This document shows positions 7,933-17,410 of a stretch of DNA of 44,031 nucleotides, piece after piece. The notes beneath the pieces were generated by a model. The model was not told where the DNA came from. It ran no database searches and saw only the letters and a list, made by a program, of their open reading frames with translations. The position numbers were made by a program, and so were the translations under genes. The stretch spans positions 1-44,031 of the forward strand of contig NZ_BLXY01000001.1 of assembly GCF_014193585.1 (NCBI RefSeq), given 5' to 3'. This DNA comes from Geomonas paludis. GTDB taxonomy: Bacteria; Desulfobacterota; Desulfuromonadia; Geobacterales; Geobacteraceae. Position 1 is the stretch's first letter. Each line of letters starts with the position of its first letter.

Positions 7933-9936
7933 TTAGCGGAAGATGTACACCGCGACGATCAGGGCCACGCCGAACACCATGGTGTAGGCGTAGTTGTGAA
8001 CGAAGCCGGTCTGCACGTAGCGCAGGATGCCGGAGAAGCCGCGCACCACCGCCGCCACGCCGTTCACGATGCCGTCGACCACCAGCACGTCGAACCCTTT
8101 CCAGAGGAAGTTGCCCAGGGCCTTGCAGGGGTTGACGAAGGCGAAGTCGTAGATCTCGTCCACGTACCACTTGTTGTAGACCGCGCGGTGCAGTGCCGGG
8201 AAGGTGGAGGTGAACTTCTCGGGGAAGCCCGGGGCTGCGATGTACAGTGCGAAGGCAAGACCGATGCCGCCGCAGGCGATCAGGACGGAGACACCCATGA
8301 GGCCCCACTCCATGGCGACGGAGTGCAGACCGTGAGCGCCGTGCGCCTCGGTGTAGTGGGTGGAGTAAGCAAAGACCGGCTCGAGCCAGTGCTCGAAGAG
8401 GTTGGGCATGCCGCCCAGCACTTCGCCCAGCACCTTGGGCACGCCGACCCAGCCGCCGAAGACGGAGAGGATGGCGAGGCAGACCAGCGGCACGGTGATG
8501 ACCCAGGGGGACTCGTGCAGGTGGTGGAAGGCCTTGTCGGAGAGACGGGTCTGGCCGAAGAAGGTCATGAACACCAGGCGGAACATGTAGAAGGCGGTCA
8601 GGCCTGCGGCCATGGCGCCGGCGCCCCAGAGGACGTAGTTGACGGCATGGTGGTGCGGGTTGGCGAATGCCTGCCAGAGAATCTCGTCCTTGGAGAAGAA
8701 GCCGGCGAAGCCCGGGATACCCGCGATGGCGATGGTGGCCAGCAGGAAGGTGATGAAGGTGATGGGCATCTTCGCCTTCAGGCCACCCATGTTCCTCATG
8801 TCCTGCGGATCCGCTTCGGAGTGCTCGTGGTGCAGCGCGTGGTGCATGGCATGGATGACGGAGCCGGAACCGAGGAACAGGCAGGCCTTGAAGAAGGCGT
8901 GGGTCATCAGGTGGAACACGCCGGCGGTGAAGGCGCCGACGCCCATGGCCAGGAACATGTAGCCGAGCTGGGAAACGGTGGAGTATGCCAGGACGCGCTT
9001 GATGTCGTTCTGGGCGGTGCCGATGGTCGCCGCGAAGAGGGCGGTGGCGGCGCCGACGCAGGCGACGACTAACAGAGCGGTCGGGCTCTTGATGTAGATG
9101 AAGTTCATGCGGGCGATCATGTAGACGCCGGCGGTGACCATGGTGGCGGCGTGGATGAGCGCGGAGACCGGAGTCGGGCCTTCCATCGCGTCCGGCAGCC
9201 AGGTGTACAGCGGGATCTGTGCGGACTTACCGGTTGCCCCCAGGAAGAAGCAGAGACAGACGGTGGTGACCACGGCGCCCGGGACCAGGAGGTCGGCGTT
9301 CTTAGCGAGCTCCACGAAGTTGATGGTCCAGACGTTGTGGTTGTGACCCAGGTAGTAGAAGAGGGTGAAGAGACCGAGGAGGAAACCGAAGTCGCCGACC
9401 CTGTTCATCACGAACGCCTTCTTGCCCGCGTCGCCGGCGCTCTTCTTGTGGAAGTAGTAGCCGATCAACAGGTAGGAGCACAGACCCACGCCTTCCCAGC
9501 CGATGAACATGAGGAGCAGGTTGTTGCCCGACACCAGGCAGAGCATGGAGAAGGTAAAGAGGTTCAGGTAGCAGAAGTAGCGGTAGAACCCTTCCTCACC
9601 GTGCATGTAGCCGATGGAGTAGAGGTGGATCAGGAAGCCGATCCCCGTTACGATCATCAGCATGGTTGCGGACAGCGGGTCGATCAGGAAGCCGATGTCG
9701 GCTTTGAAGGTCCCGGACTGGATCCAGGTGAAGATGGTCTTCTGGAACACCCGCTCCTCGCCCGGCAGACTCAGGAGCTGGAACAGGATCCCGCAGGCGA
9801 CCATGAAGGAGGCGAACACGCTACCGGCGGCGATACCGCCGATGACCGTCTCGTTCTTTATCTTCTTGCCGAGTAGGCCGTTGATGACCGAGCCGATGAG
9901 AGGGCACAGTGGGATCAACCATACTAAATCAAACAT
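7933..9936 (-). CDS. nuoL: NADH-quinone oxidoreductase subunit L
   Basis: Largest antiporter-like subunit of complex I (667 aa), including the long lateral helix region at the C-terminus. Motifs include [31 protein letters not shown] and the [20 protein letters not shown] segment. A His-rich loop ([13 protein letters not shown]) follows residue 355. Length is in the normal range. It is separated from nuoK by a 148-bp gap holding an inverted pair of 8-mer arrays, one of the two large gaps in an otherwise tight operon. Confidence 0.96.
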   Translation of the reverse strand: MFDLVWLIPLCPLIGSVINGLLGKKIKNETVIGGIAAGSVFASFMVACGILFQLLSLPGEERVFQKTIFTWIQSGTFKADIGFLIDPLSATMLMIVTGIGFLIHLYSIGYMHGEEGFYRYFCYLNLFTFSMLCLVSGNNLLLMFIGWEGVGLCSYLLIGYYFHKKSAGDAGKKAFVMNRVGDFGFLLGLFTLFYYLGHNHNVWTINFVELAKNADLLVPGAVVTTVCLCFFLGATGKSAQIPLYTWLPDAMEGPTPVSALIHAATMVTAGVYMIARMNFIYIKSPTALLVVACVGAATALFAATIGTAQNDIKRVLAYSTVSQLGYMFLAMGVGAFTAGVFHLMTHAFFKACLFLGSGSVIHAMHHALHHEHSEADPQDMRNMGGLKAKMPITFITFLLATIAIAGIPGFAGFFSKDEILWQAFANPHHHAVNYVLWGAGAMAAGLTAFYMFRLVFMTFFGQTRLSDKAFHHLHESPWVITVPLVCLAILSVFGGWVGVPKVLGEVLGGMPNLFEHWLEPVFAYSTHYTEAHGAHGLHSVAMEWGLMGVSVLIACGGIGLAFALYIAAPGFPEKFTSTFPALHRAVYNKWYVDEIYDFAFVNPCKALGNFLWKGFDVLVVDGIVNGVAAVVRGFSGILRYVQTGFVHNYAYTMVFGVALIVAVYIFR

Positions 9937-9960
9937 CCCTGACTCCTTTTATTACTAAAA

Positions 9961-10071
9961 GTTCTAAGTTCTATGTTCTAAGTTCTAAGTTTCGACCGAC
10001 CTTCACTCTCACCCTTTCCGTCCACGCGGGTTCTGCTGTCAACGTAGAACGTAGAACGTAGAACCTAGAAC
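9961..10071. repeat. Inverted pair of 8-mer tandem arrays between nuoK and nuoL
   Basis: A left array of GTTCTAAG-type units (9961-9991) faces a right array of GTAGAAC-type units (10041-10071) across about 50 nt. The right array is roughly the reverse complement of the left, so the transcript could fold into a long hairpin inside the operon. Two copies of GGGTTTACC follow at 10072-10088, running into the nuoK stop. Confidence 0.7.
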
Positions 10072-10084
10072 GGGTTTACCGGGT

Positions 10085-10387
10085 TTACAGCTTGAGCAGG
10101 TTGACGTCCTCGACGTCGATGGACTCGCGGTTCTTGAAGAAGGCGATCATCAGCGCGAGACCCACGGCTGCCTCGGCGGCGGCCACGGTCATGACGAAGA
10201 AGACGAAGACCTGTCCGTCGATGTTGCCCAGGTGCCTGGAGAAGGCGATGAAGGTCAGGTTCACCGCGTTCAGCATCATCTCGATGCACATGAAGATGAC
10301 GATGGCGTTCCTCTTGGTCAGGACCCCGATGGTCCCGATGGCGAAGAGTATGGCCGAAACTATCAGGTAATTTTCGATCGCTAGCAT
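10085..10387 (-). CDS. nuoK: NADH-quinone oxidoreductase subunit K
   Basis: Small three-helix membrane subunit of complex I (100 aa, the usual length). The conserved membrane carboxylates are visible in [12 protein letters not shown] and in the [11 protein letters not shown] segment, which are part of the central proton axis. GAGGGGAACAG precedes the ATG. It follows nuoJ closely. Confidence 0.95.
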   Translation of the reverse strand: MLAIENYLIVSAILFAIGTIGVLTKRNAIVIFMCIEMMLNAVNLTFIAFSRHLGNIDGQVFVFFVMTVAAAEAAVGLALMIAFFKNRESIDVEDVNLLKL

Positions 10388-10406
10388 GTCTGTTCCCCTC
10401 GTAGCG

Positions 10407-10910
10407 TTAGATTTTCTTTTTGGCCAGGATGACGGCGCCGACGATCGCGGCCAGCAGCAGCACCGAGGTGACTTCGAACGGCAGCAGGAAGTCGGTGAAG
10501 AGCGCCTTGCCGATCAGCTCGACGTGGCCCACACTCACGATCTGCTCCTTGGTCATCTCGCCCACCTTGCCGGTCATGGAACCTTTCATCAGGAACCAGA
10601 TGGTCTGGAAGAGAACGAACAGGCCGATGGCGCTTCCGGCGATCACCGCATGGGTGCCGCGCTTGACGGTCTCAACCCTCACGTTCAAGAGCATGATCAC
10701 GAAGATGATCAGAACCATGATGGCGCCGGCGTACACGATCACCTGGGTGGCCGCCATGAACGGGGCGTCCAGCATGACGTAGAAGGTCGCCAGGCAGAAG
10801 AAGGTCATCACCAGCGACAGCGCGCTGTTGATCGGGTTTTTACAGGTGACCACGAGTATGCTGGAAATAACGGCCACCGCAGCCACGACGAGAAAGAAGA
10901 TCGATTCCAT
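10407..10910 (-). CDS. nuoJ: NADH-quinone oxidoreductase subunit J
   Basis: Five-helix membrane subunit of complex I (167 aa). The third helix carries the family motif [18 protein letters not shown]. An AAAGGAG ribosome site precedes ATG 10910. It sits 10 nt after nuoI and 19 nt before nuoK. Confidence 0.95.
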   Translation of the reverse strand: MESIFFLVVAAVAVISSILVVTCKNPINSALSLVMTFFCLATFYVMLDAPFMAATQVIVYAGAIMVLIIFVIMLLNVRVETVKRGTHAVIAGSAIGLFVLFQTIWFLMKGSMTGKVGEMTKEQIVSVGHVELIGKALFTDFLLPFEVTSVLLLAAIVGAVILAKKKI

Positions 10911-10920
10911 TGCTGCTCCT

Positions 10921-11319
10921 TTATTTCTTTTCTAAGAGTCTGTCTTTGGTGTAGGTGAAGTCGGCGCGCGTGTAGTTGGCGAGTTCGAACTCTTCGGTCA
11001 TCCGAATCGCGTCAACCGGGCACGCTTCCACACAGTAGCCGCAGAAGATGCAGCGCAGCATGTCGATTTCGTATTTCGCAGCGTACTTGTCGTGGTTCTG
11101 GTCCTCGCCGGCCTCGACGGTGATGCACTTGGCCGGGCAGACGGTGGGGCAGAGGTAGCACGCAACGCACTTCGCCTTGTCGTGGGACACGTTGAGCGCG
11201 TGCAGTCCGCGGAAGCCGGGCTTTACGTCAGGACGCTCGGTCGGGTACTGCAGGGTGACCGGCTTCTTGAACATATGTGAAATGGTGATCTGAAGACCTT
11301 TGATGAGCGGCATTATCAT
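10921..11319 (-). CDS. nuoI: NADH-quinone oxidoreductase subunit I (2x[4Fe-4S])
   Basis: Peripheral-arm iron-sulfur subunit that hands electrons to NuoB. Two ferredoxin motifs are intact: CVACYLCPTVCP and CIFCGYCVEACP, holding clusters N6a and N6b. I place the start at ATG 11319 (132 aa) because GAGGTG lies six nt upstream; an in-frame GTG at 11328 would add three residues and overlap that site. It lies between nuoH and nuoJ. Confidence 0.94.
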   Translation of the reverse strand: MIMPLIKGLQITISHMFKKPVTLQYPTERPDVKPGFRGLHALNVSHDKAKCVACYLCPTVCPAKCITVEAGEDQNHDKYAAKYEIDMLRCIFCGYCVEACPVDAIRMTEEFELANYTRADFTYTKDRLLEKK

Positions 11320-11361
11320 TTGCGGCACCTCGCCTAGAAGTTGTGTAGCTTGACTCTTTCT

Positions 11362-12411
11362 CTACTTGCTGATGAACATGACCCACAGGCCGGTCGCCAT
11401 CACGTTGACCAGGGTGAGCGGCAGGAACACCTTCCAGCCCAGACGCATGAGCTGGTCGTAGCGGTAACGCGGGTAGGTGGCCCTGACCCACATGCAGACG
11501 AAGATCAGGAAGTACACCTTGGCGATGAACCAGAACCAGCCGGGGAGGAAGGCCGGGCCGTGCCAGCCGCCCAGGAACAGGGTGGTGGTGACGGCGCAGA
11601 CGGTGATCATGTTGGCGTATTCTGCCATGAAGAACATCGCGTACTTCATGGAGGAGTATTCGGTGCAGAAGCCGGAGACCAGCTCCGTCTCGGCCTCGGG
11701 AAGGTCGAACGGGGTCCTGTTGATCTCGGCCAGGGAGCAGATGAAGAAGATCACGAAGGCCAGCGGCTGCTTGAAGGCGTACCAGGCCCCGCCTGCCTGA
11801 TCGGCAACGATCTTGTGCAGGGAGAGGCTCTCGGAGAGCATGAACACCGAGATGATGGCGAGGCCGGCAGCGAGCTCGTAGGAGATCATCTGCGCCGCGG
11901 AACGGAGGCCGCCCAGGAGCGAGTACTTCGAGTTGGAGGCCCAGCCGGCGAGCACGATGCCGTAGACGCCCAGGGATGCCATGGCCAGGATGTAGAGGAC
12001 GCCGACGTTGACGTCGAAGACCTGCTTGCCGGCCTGGTCGTAGTAGGCAGCGATCTGCAGCGGTACGGTGTAGCCCCCGATGGTCACGGTGTCACCGAAG
12101 GGAATGACCGCGAAGGAGATGAACGCCGGGATCAGGGCGACGAGGGGAGCGATCAGGAAGGCGAACTTGCTCGCCTGCGACGGAATGATCTCCTCTTTGA
12201 AGAACAGCTTGACGCCGTCCGCGATCGGCTGCAAAAGGCCGTGCCAGCCGGTCCTCATGGGACCCAGACGCACCTGCATGTGCCCGATGATCTTGCGCTC
12301 CGCGTAGGTGGCGTAGGCCACGGTAAGGAGCACGAAGACAAAGGCTACGAGCACTTTGGCAACCATGGCTATGTAGTACGCGACCGGCAGTCCTAAGATT
12401 AGCGTATCCAT
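11362..12411 (-). CDS. nuoH: NADH-quinone oxidoreductase subunit H
   Basis: Membrane subunit of complex I that, with NuoB and NuoD, forms the quinone-binding chamber (349 aa). Visible family motifs are the YAERKIIGHMQVRLGP loop, RTPFDLPEAETELVSGF and the EYSSMKYAMFF segment. Length is normal. It is followed by nuoI 42 nt later. Confidence 0.95.
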   Translation of the reverse strand: MDTLILGLPVAYYIAMVAKVLVAFVFVLLTVAYATYAERKIIGHMQVRLGPMRTGWHGLLQPIADGVKLFFKEEIIPSQASKFAFLIAPLVALIPAFISFAVIPFGDTVTIGGYTVPLQIAAYYDQAGKQVFDVNVGVLYILAMASLGVYGIVLAGWASNSKYSLLGGLRSAAQMISYELAAGLAIISVFMLSESLSLHKIVADQAGGAWYAFKQPLAFVIFFICSLAEINRTPFDLPEAETELVSGFCTEYSSMKYAMFFMAEYANMITVCAVTTTLFLGGWHGPAFLPGWFWFIAKVYFLIFVCMWVRATYPRYRYDQLMRLGWKVFLPLTLVNVMATGLWVMFISK

Positions 12412-12452
12412 CTGATAGTCTTCCCCTCTTGTATAGATTTTCTAGCTGTTGG

Positions 12453-14918
12453 CTACTTCTTCGCGACGGAGACGTAGGTGACTTCCGCGCCGTCGGTGAT
12501 GGTGTTGACGCTCCCCTCACCGAAGTGATACGGGGAGAAGACCACGCCCTGCGGGACGCGCTTGCCGACCTTGGCGGCAACCTGCACCGCGCCGGTGCCG
12601 GAGGTCACGGTGACCTGGTCCCCTTCGGCGATCTTCAGGGCCGCCGCGTCGGCGACGTTCAGTTCGGCGTAGGCATCCGGGCAGACGTACATGGGGCCTT
12701 CGCCGAAGCGGCTCATGGTGCCGCAGTGGTAGAGCGCGCTGCCGGTGACGAGAGCCAGCTTGCCGGCTACCGGTGCGGCGGCCTTGGCGGCTGCCGGGAC
12801 CAGCTTGGCGGTAAGCGCCACCGGGTAGACCGCGCCTTCGTCCTTCAGGCCCGCCTGGGTGAGACCCTTGTAGGCCGGGACGGATGCGGCGATCTCGGTG
12901 AAGACCTCGCCCTGGTTGTTGTAGCGTGCGCCGCCCAGAGCCTGGGAGATCGTGTTCAGGATCTCGAAGTCGCTCTTGGCGAGGCCGATGGCGGGGATCG
13001 CCTTCCTCACGTTCTGGACCCTGCGGCCCAGGGAGGTGAAGGTGCCGCTCTTCTCGGCGAAGGAGACGGCGGGGAGCACCACGTCGGCCATGGCCGCGGT
13101 CTCGGTCAGGAAGAGGTCGGAGACCACCATGAACTCGACGTTCTCGAGGGCCTTCTCCACCTTCTTGCGGTTCGGGTAGGAAACCACCGGGTTCTCACCG
13201 GCGACGAACAGGGTCTTGACGTTGCCGCTGGCGCAGCCGTCGATGATGGCGGCGGCGTTGAGGCCGGTCCCTTTCGGGTAGATGCCCATGTCGACGGCAC
13301 CCTGGCTGTTGTTCTTCTCGCCCATGATGAGGAGGCCCGCGCCTTCCTTGCCGTACTGGCCGGTGAGGATGGCGAGGTTCGCTGCCGCGTTGGCCAGCGC
13401 CGCGTTGTGGCCGGGGTAGCCCTGGCCGATGGGGAGGATGATGAGGGCCTTCTCCGCGGAGGCGAACTCCTTGGCGATGGCTGCGATCTCCTCGGCGGAG
13501 ACACCCGCCTTCTCGGCGGTCGCGTCGGCGACGGCTGCCTTCAGCGCGTCGAGGCCGGCGACACCTTCTGCTGCCAGACCCTGGTCGATGACCGACTTGC
13601 ACAGGGCGTTGAACAGGGCGACTTCGTTGCCCGGCGCGTGGACGGTGGTCTTGGCGCCCGGCAGGCGGGTCAGTTTCCCTTTCTTGTCGGAGACGATCCT
13701 GAGTGCGACCCCCTTCCTCTTCACGCCGAGGTTGATCTCGAAGCCGACGACCGGGTGGGTCTCGTAGGCGTCGCTCTTGACCACGAGGAGGAGGCTGGAT
13801 TTCTGCACGTCGGCGATCTCGGCCGGGGAGGCGGCCACGCCGAAGGAGGCGACGGCGCCCTTGGTCAGCGCCTCGTGGGCGTAACCGGCGGAGTGGTCGA
13901 TGTTGTCGGTGCCGATGGTGCCGCGGAAGAGTTTCCCGAACAGGAAGAGCTCTTCGTTGGTCAGGCGCGCGGTGGCAAGTGCTGCGACCGAAGCCGGGTC
14001 GCTCTTGCCGGCGGCGAGCCTGGAGGTCACTTCGGCCAGCGCCTCTTCCCAGGTGGCTTCCTGGAGCTTGCCGTTTCTGCGCACCAGCGGCGCGGTGAGG
14101 CGCTTGTCGGAGTTGACGAACTGGTAGCCGAAGCGGCCGCGGGTGCAGAGCTGGCCGTTATGGAAGCCCTGGTTCTCGTCGTAGATGGTGGTGAGCACCT
14201 TGCCGTCCTTGGTGCCCAGGGTCAGCTGGCAGCCGGTGCCGCAGTAGGAGCAGACGCTCTTGGTCTTCTGCAGCGCCCACCAGCGGGCCTTGAACTTGAA
14301 GGGGCGGGAGTTGAGGGCGCCGACCGGGCAGACCGAGACGCAGGAACCGCAGAACTCGCAGTTCAGCGGTCCGTCGAACTCGGTACCCATCTTGGCCTCG
14401 ATGCCGCGGTTGATGAAGGTGTAGGCGCCGTAGGACACGATCTCGTCGCAGATCCTCGCGCACTTGCCGCAGTGGATGCAGCGGTTCATGTCGCGCTCGA
14501 TGAGCGGGTTCTCGTAGTCGATCTCGTGGTTGAACTTCTCGTCCACGAAGCGGTTCATGTTCACCTTGTACTCGTAGGTGAGGTTCTGCAGGTCGCAGTC
14601 GCCGGCGGCATCGCAGACCGGGCAGTCGATCGGGTGCTTGAGGAGCAAGAGCTCCAGCACCAGTTTCCTGGCCTTGACGATCTCGTCGGTGGTGGTCTGC
14701 ACGATCATCCCCTCGGTGACCGGGGTGGTGCAGGCCGGGATGAGGCGGCCCTTCATCTGCTCGACCTCGACCAGGCACATGCGGCAGCCGCCGAACGGAT
14801 GCAGCTTCTTGTCGTGGCAAAGGATCGGTATCTTGATGCCACAAGCCTTGGCGGCGTCGTAAATGGTGGCGTCCTTTTCTACCGCAACCTGTTTTCCGTC
14901 TATCGTAAGATTTACCAT
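12453..14918 (-). CDS. nuoG: NADH-quinone oxidoreductase subunit G (iron-sulfur, molybdopterin-fold)
   Basis: Peripheral-arm subunit (821 aa) carrying several iron-sulfur clusters from NuoF towards NuoI. In order: a 2Fe-2S domain (PILCHDKKLHP and GGCRMC, then PAC), a His/Cys-ligated 4Fe-4S motif (HPIDCPVCDAAGDCDL), a pair of 4Fe-4S motifs (CIHCGKCARIC and CEFCGSCVSVCP), the extra CSYCGTGC cluster at the head of the molybdopterin-oxidoreductase fold, and a C-terminal molydop-binding-like barrel. The start was set at ATG 14918 (MVNLT) behind AGAGGT; an upstream in-frame ATG at 14936 has no ribosome site. Confidence 0.94.
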   Translation of the reverse strand: MVNLTIDGKQVAVEKDATIYDAAKACGIKIPILCHDKKLHPFGGCRMCLVEVEQMKGRLIPACTTPVTEGMIVQTTTDEIVKARKLVLELLLLKHPIDCPVCDAAGDCDLQNLTYEYKVNMNRFVDEKFNHEIDYENPLIERDMNRCIHCGKCARICDEIVSYGAYTFINRGIEAKMGTEFDGPLNCEFCGSCVSVCPVGALNSRPFKFKARWWALQKTKSVCSYCGTGCQLTLGTKDGKVLTTIYDENQGFHNGQLCTRGRFGYQFVNSDKRLTAPLVRRNGKLQEATWEEALAEVTSRLAAGKSDPASVAALATARLTNEELFLFGKLFRGTIGTDNIDHSAGYAHEALTKGAVASFGVAASPAEIADVQKSSLLLVVKSDAYETHPVVGFEINLGVKRKGVALRIVSDKKGKLTRLPGAKTTVHAPGNEVALFNALCKSVIDQGLAAEGVAGLDALKAAVADATAEKAGVSAEEIAAIAKEFASAEKALIILPIGQGYPGHNAALANAAANLAILTGQYGKEGAGLLIMGEKNNSQGAVDMGIYPKGTGLNAAAIIDGCASGNVKTLFVAGENPVVSYPNRKKVEKALENVEFMVVSDLFLTETAAMADVVLPAVSFAEKSGTFTSLGRRVQNVRKAIPAIGLAKSDFEILNTISQALGGARYNNQGEVFTEIAASVPAYKGLTQAGLKDEGAVYPVALTAKLVPAAAKAAAPVAGKLALVTGSALYHCGTMSRFGEGPMYVCPDAYAELNVADAAALKIAEGDQVTVTSGTGAVQVAAKVGKRVPQGVVFSPYHFGEGSVNTITDGAEVTYVSVAKK

Positions 14919-14942
14919 CTCGACCTCTGTCTCCATAGAATC

Positions 14943-15050
14943 CGTTCAACGTTCAACGTTCAACGTTCCCCTTCAAGTTTCGGGTGCTAGCTACTTGCAG
15001 TCGTGCGTCCGGCGGTGACGGTTTTAACGTCGAACCTTGAACGTTGAACC
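14943..15050. repeat. Inverted pair of 7-mer tandem arrays between nuoF and nuoG
   Basis: Left array: CGTTCAA repeated (14943-14968). Right array: TTGAACGTTGAACC-type units (15024-15050), inverted relative to the left. About 55 nt lie between. The design matches the nuoK-nuoL array although the unit sequence differs. Confidence 0.7.
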
Positions 15051-15053
15051 GCT

Positions 15054-16835
15054 TTACTCAATGGCCATGAAGCGGCAGGCGTCGTAGCAGGACTTGCACT
15101 TGGTGCAGTTTTCCTTGATCAGCTCGGCGACCTCGCCCTTCTCCCACTTGATCGCGTTGGACGGGCAGGCCCTGAGGCACGCGCCACACTTGACGCACTT
15201 CTCGGGGACCACCTGCCACAGGAGCAGCTCCTTGCAGGAGTTGGAGGGGCAGCGCTTGTCCTGGATGTGCGCCTCGTACTCGTGACGGAAGTACTTCACG
15301 GTGGAGAGGATCGGGTTCGGGGCCGTCTGCCCCAGACCGCACAGGGATGCCTTCTTGATGGTGGCGCCCATCTCCAGCAGGGTGTCGATGTCGGCCATCT
15401 CGCCGCGACCTTCGGTGATGCGCTCCAGGATGTCGAGCATCGCCTTCAGGCCGATACGGCAGGGAACGCACTTGCCGCAGGACTCCATCTTGGTGAAGGT
15501 CAGGAAGAAGCGGGCCACGTCGACCATGCAGGTGGTCTCGTCCATGACGACCAGACCGCCGGAACCCATCATGGCGCCCGCCTTGATCAGCGAGTCGTAG
15601 TCGACCGGGGTGTCGAGCACCTCGGCCGGGATGCAGCCGCCGGAGGGGCCGCCGGCCTGAACGGCCTTGAACTTGCGGTTGTTGGCGATGCCGCCGCAGA
15701 CCGAGTAGATAACGTCGCGCACCGACATACCGGCCGGAACCTCGACCAGACCGGTGTGCTTCACCTTGCCGGTGACCGCGAAGATCTTGGTCCCCTTGGT
15801 GGTGTCGGTACCTAAGGATGCGTACCAGTCGGCGCCCTTGTTGATGATGTGGCGCACGTTGGCGAAGGTCTCGACGTTGTTGATGTTGGTCGGGAAGCCC
15901 CAGAGACCCTTGACCGCCGGGAACGGCGGACGGGGACGCGGCATGCCGCGCTCGCCTTCGATGGAGGCCATGAGGGCGGTTTCCTCGCCGCAGACGAACG
16001 CGCCGGCGCCCTTCTTGATCCTCATGTCGAAGTCGAAGCCCCAACCCTGGATGTTCTTGCCCAGGTACCCCTTCTCGTAGCAGGTGTCGAGCGCCTTCTG
16101 GAGACGGTCGATGGCCAGCGGGTACTCGGCGCGGACGTAGACGTAGCCGGCGTCGCAGCCGATGGCGTAGGCCGCGATCATCATCCCCTCGATGACGCAG
16201 TACGGGTCACCTTCGAGGATGGAGCGGTCCATGAACGCGCCCGGGTCGCCCTCGTCGGCGTTGCAGATGAGGTACTTGTGGTTGCCCGGGGAAGCGGCGC
16301 AGAAGCTCCACTTCATGCCGGTCGGGAAGCCGCCGCCCCCACGGCCACGAAGCCCGGATTTCTTCACCTCGTCGATGACTTCCGACGGCTTCATCTCTTT
16401 GACACACTTCTCGATGGCCTTGAAGCCGTCCTCTTCGAGGAAGGCGTCGATGCGCTCCGGGTCGATCTGGCCGCAGCCGGTCATGACCACGCGCATCTGC
16501 TGGTCGACGAAGGTGTTGTAGTAGGCTTTCGCCTTCTTCTTCTCGATGACTTCGTTGGCAACGATGTGCTGGTCGAGGATCGCCGCGACGTCCTCGGGCA
16601 CCACGAAGTCGTAGGTGACCCTGCCCAGTTCAGGGGTGATGACGTCAACGAGAACGTCGTTGGCGCACAGGCCGCGGCAGCCGGTCTTGACCACGTCGCA
16701 GCGCTTGCCGACCTGGGCCACGATCCCCTTCTCGGCTATCAGCCTGGTGAACTCGGCCTCGACCTGCTTGGCGCCGGCCGAGATGCCGCCGGTACCCTGA
16801 CAGATAAGTATTTTGATTGCTGCGTTATCGCTCAT
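15054..16835 (-). CDS. nuoF: NADH-quinone oxidoreductase subunit F with extra N- and C-terminal iron-sulfur domains
   Basis: NADH-oxidising FMN subunit of complex I, 593 aa against about 445 in E. coli. Residues 1-95 are a thioredoxin-fold 2Fe-2S domain (ICQGTGG, then RCDVVKTGCRGLC). The core has the FMN/NADH motif GLRGRGGGGFPTGMKW, the GAGAFVCGEETALMASIEG segment and the N3 cluster motif SCGKCVPCRIG. The C-terminus adds two 4Fe-4S motifs (CVKCGACLRACP and CTKCKSCYDAC). This architecture is known from HydB/HndC-type diaphorase subunits and suggests an additional electron entry or exit point. NuoE and NuoG flank it. Confidence 0.94.
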   Translation of the reverse strand: MSDNAAIKILICQGTGGISAGAKQVEAEFTRLIAEKGIVAQVGKRCDVVKTGCRGLCANDVLVDVITPELGRVTYDFVVPEDVAAILDQHIVANEVIEKKKAKAYYNTFVDQQMRVVMTGCGQIDPERIDAFLEEDGFKAIEKCVKEMKPSEVIDEVKKSGLRGRGGGGFPTGMKWSFCAASPGNHKYLICNADEGDPGAFMDRSILEGDPYCVIEGMMIAAYAIGCDAGYVYVRAEYPLAIDRLQKALDTCYEKGYLGKNIQGWGFDFDMRIKKGAGAFVCGEETALMASIEGERGMPRPRPPFPAVKGLWGFPTNINNVETFANVRHIINKGADWYASLGTDTTKGTKIFAVTGKVKHTGLVEVPAGMSVRDVIYSVCGGIANNRKFKAVQAGGPSGGCIPAEVLDTPVDYDSLIKAGAMMGSGGLVVMDETTCMVDVARFFLTFTKMESCGKCVPCRIGLKAMLDILERITEGRGEMADIDTLLEMGATIKKASLCGLGQTAPNPILSTVKYFRHEYEAHIQDKRCPSNSCKELLLWQVVPEKCVKCGACLRACPSNAIKWEKGEVAELIKENCTKCKSCYDACRFMAIE

Positions 16836-16872
16836 GACAAAAGGTCCCCTGCAGAGAAATTGACGTTGCCGG

Positions 16873-17379
16873 CTACTTCATCGGCCGTGCGTTGTAGGTT
16901 TCAATGATCTCGTCCACCTTCTGGACCGTCATCTTGCCGAAGGTGTCGTCGTTCACCATGGCCAGCGGCGCCATGCCGCAGGCGCCCAGGCAGGCCACTT
17001 TCTCGAAGGTGTAGCGCAGGTCGGCCGTGGTCTCCGCGTGCCCGATCCCGAGGCGCCCGAAGAAGGTCTCGGTGATGCGCTCCGCCCCCTGTACGTGGCA
17101 GGCGGTACCGACGCAGACCCTGATGATGTAACGGCCGCGCGGCTTCAGGTGGAACTGGGCGTAGAAGGTGAGGACGCCGTAGATCTGGCTCGGGTAGACG
17201 TTCAGCCTCTCCGCCACCAGATCGATGGTCGGTTTCGGGACGTACCCGTAGGCGTCCTGGATACCCTGCAGGACCGGCATGAGGTTGCCCGGCAGTGTCA
17301 GGTACTTGTCGATGACTTCGTTGGCCTCGGTCAGATCGATTTCTTCGGCCGGAATTTCTTCGGCTGGAGCGTTAGACAT
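16873..17379 (-). CDS. nuoE: NADH-quinone oxidoreductase subunit E (2Fe-2S)
   Basis: Thioredoxin-fold 2Fe-2S subunit of the NADH dehydrogenase module (168 aa). The four cysteine ligands appear in CVGTACHVQGA and in CLGACGMAP. The N-terminal helical domain contains the PVLQGIQDAYGYVP segment typical of the family. It sits between nuoD and nuoF with short gaps and an AGGAGAT ribosome site. Confidence 0.95.
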   Translation of the reverse strand: MSNAPAEEIPAEEIDLTEANEVIDKYLTLPGNLMPVLQGIQDAYGYVPKPTIDLVAERLNVYPSQIYGVLTFYAQFHLKPRGRYIIRVCVGTACHVQGAERITETFFGRLGIGHAETTADLRYTFEKVACLGACGMAPLAMVNDDTFGKMTVQKVDEIIETYNARPMK

Positions 17380-17410
17380 TTACCCCATCTCCTTTACTTG
17401 TTGATTAAAA

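Noticed and set aside
12429..14990. Plus-strand open frame of 853 codons opposite nuoG
   Set aside because: Antisense shadow with repetitive acidic/Leu/Val/Gly composition and no motifs; nuoG is unambiguous.
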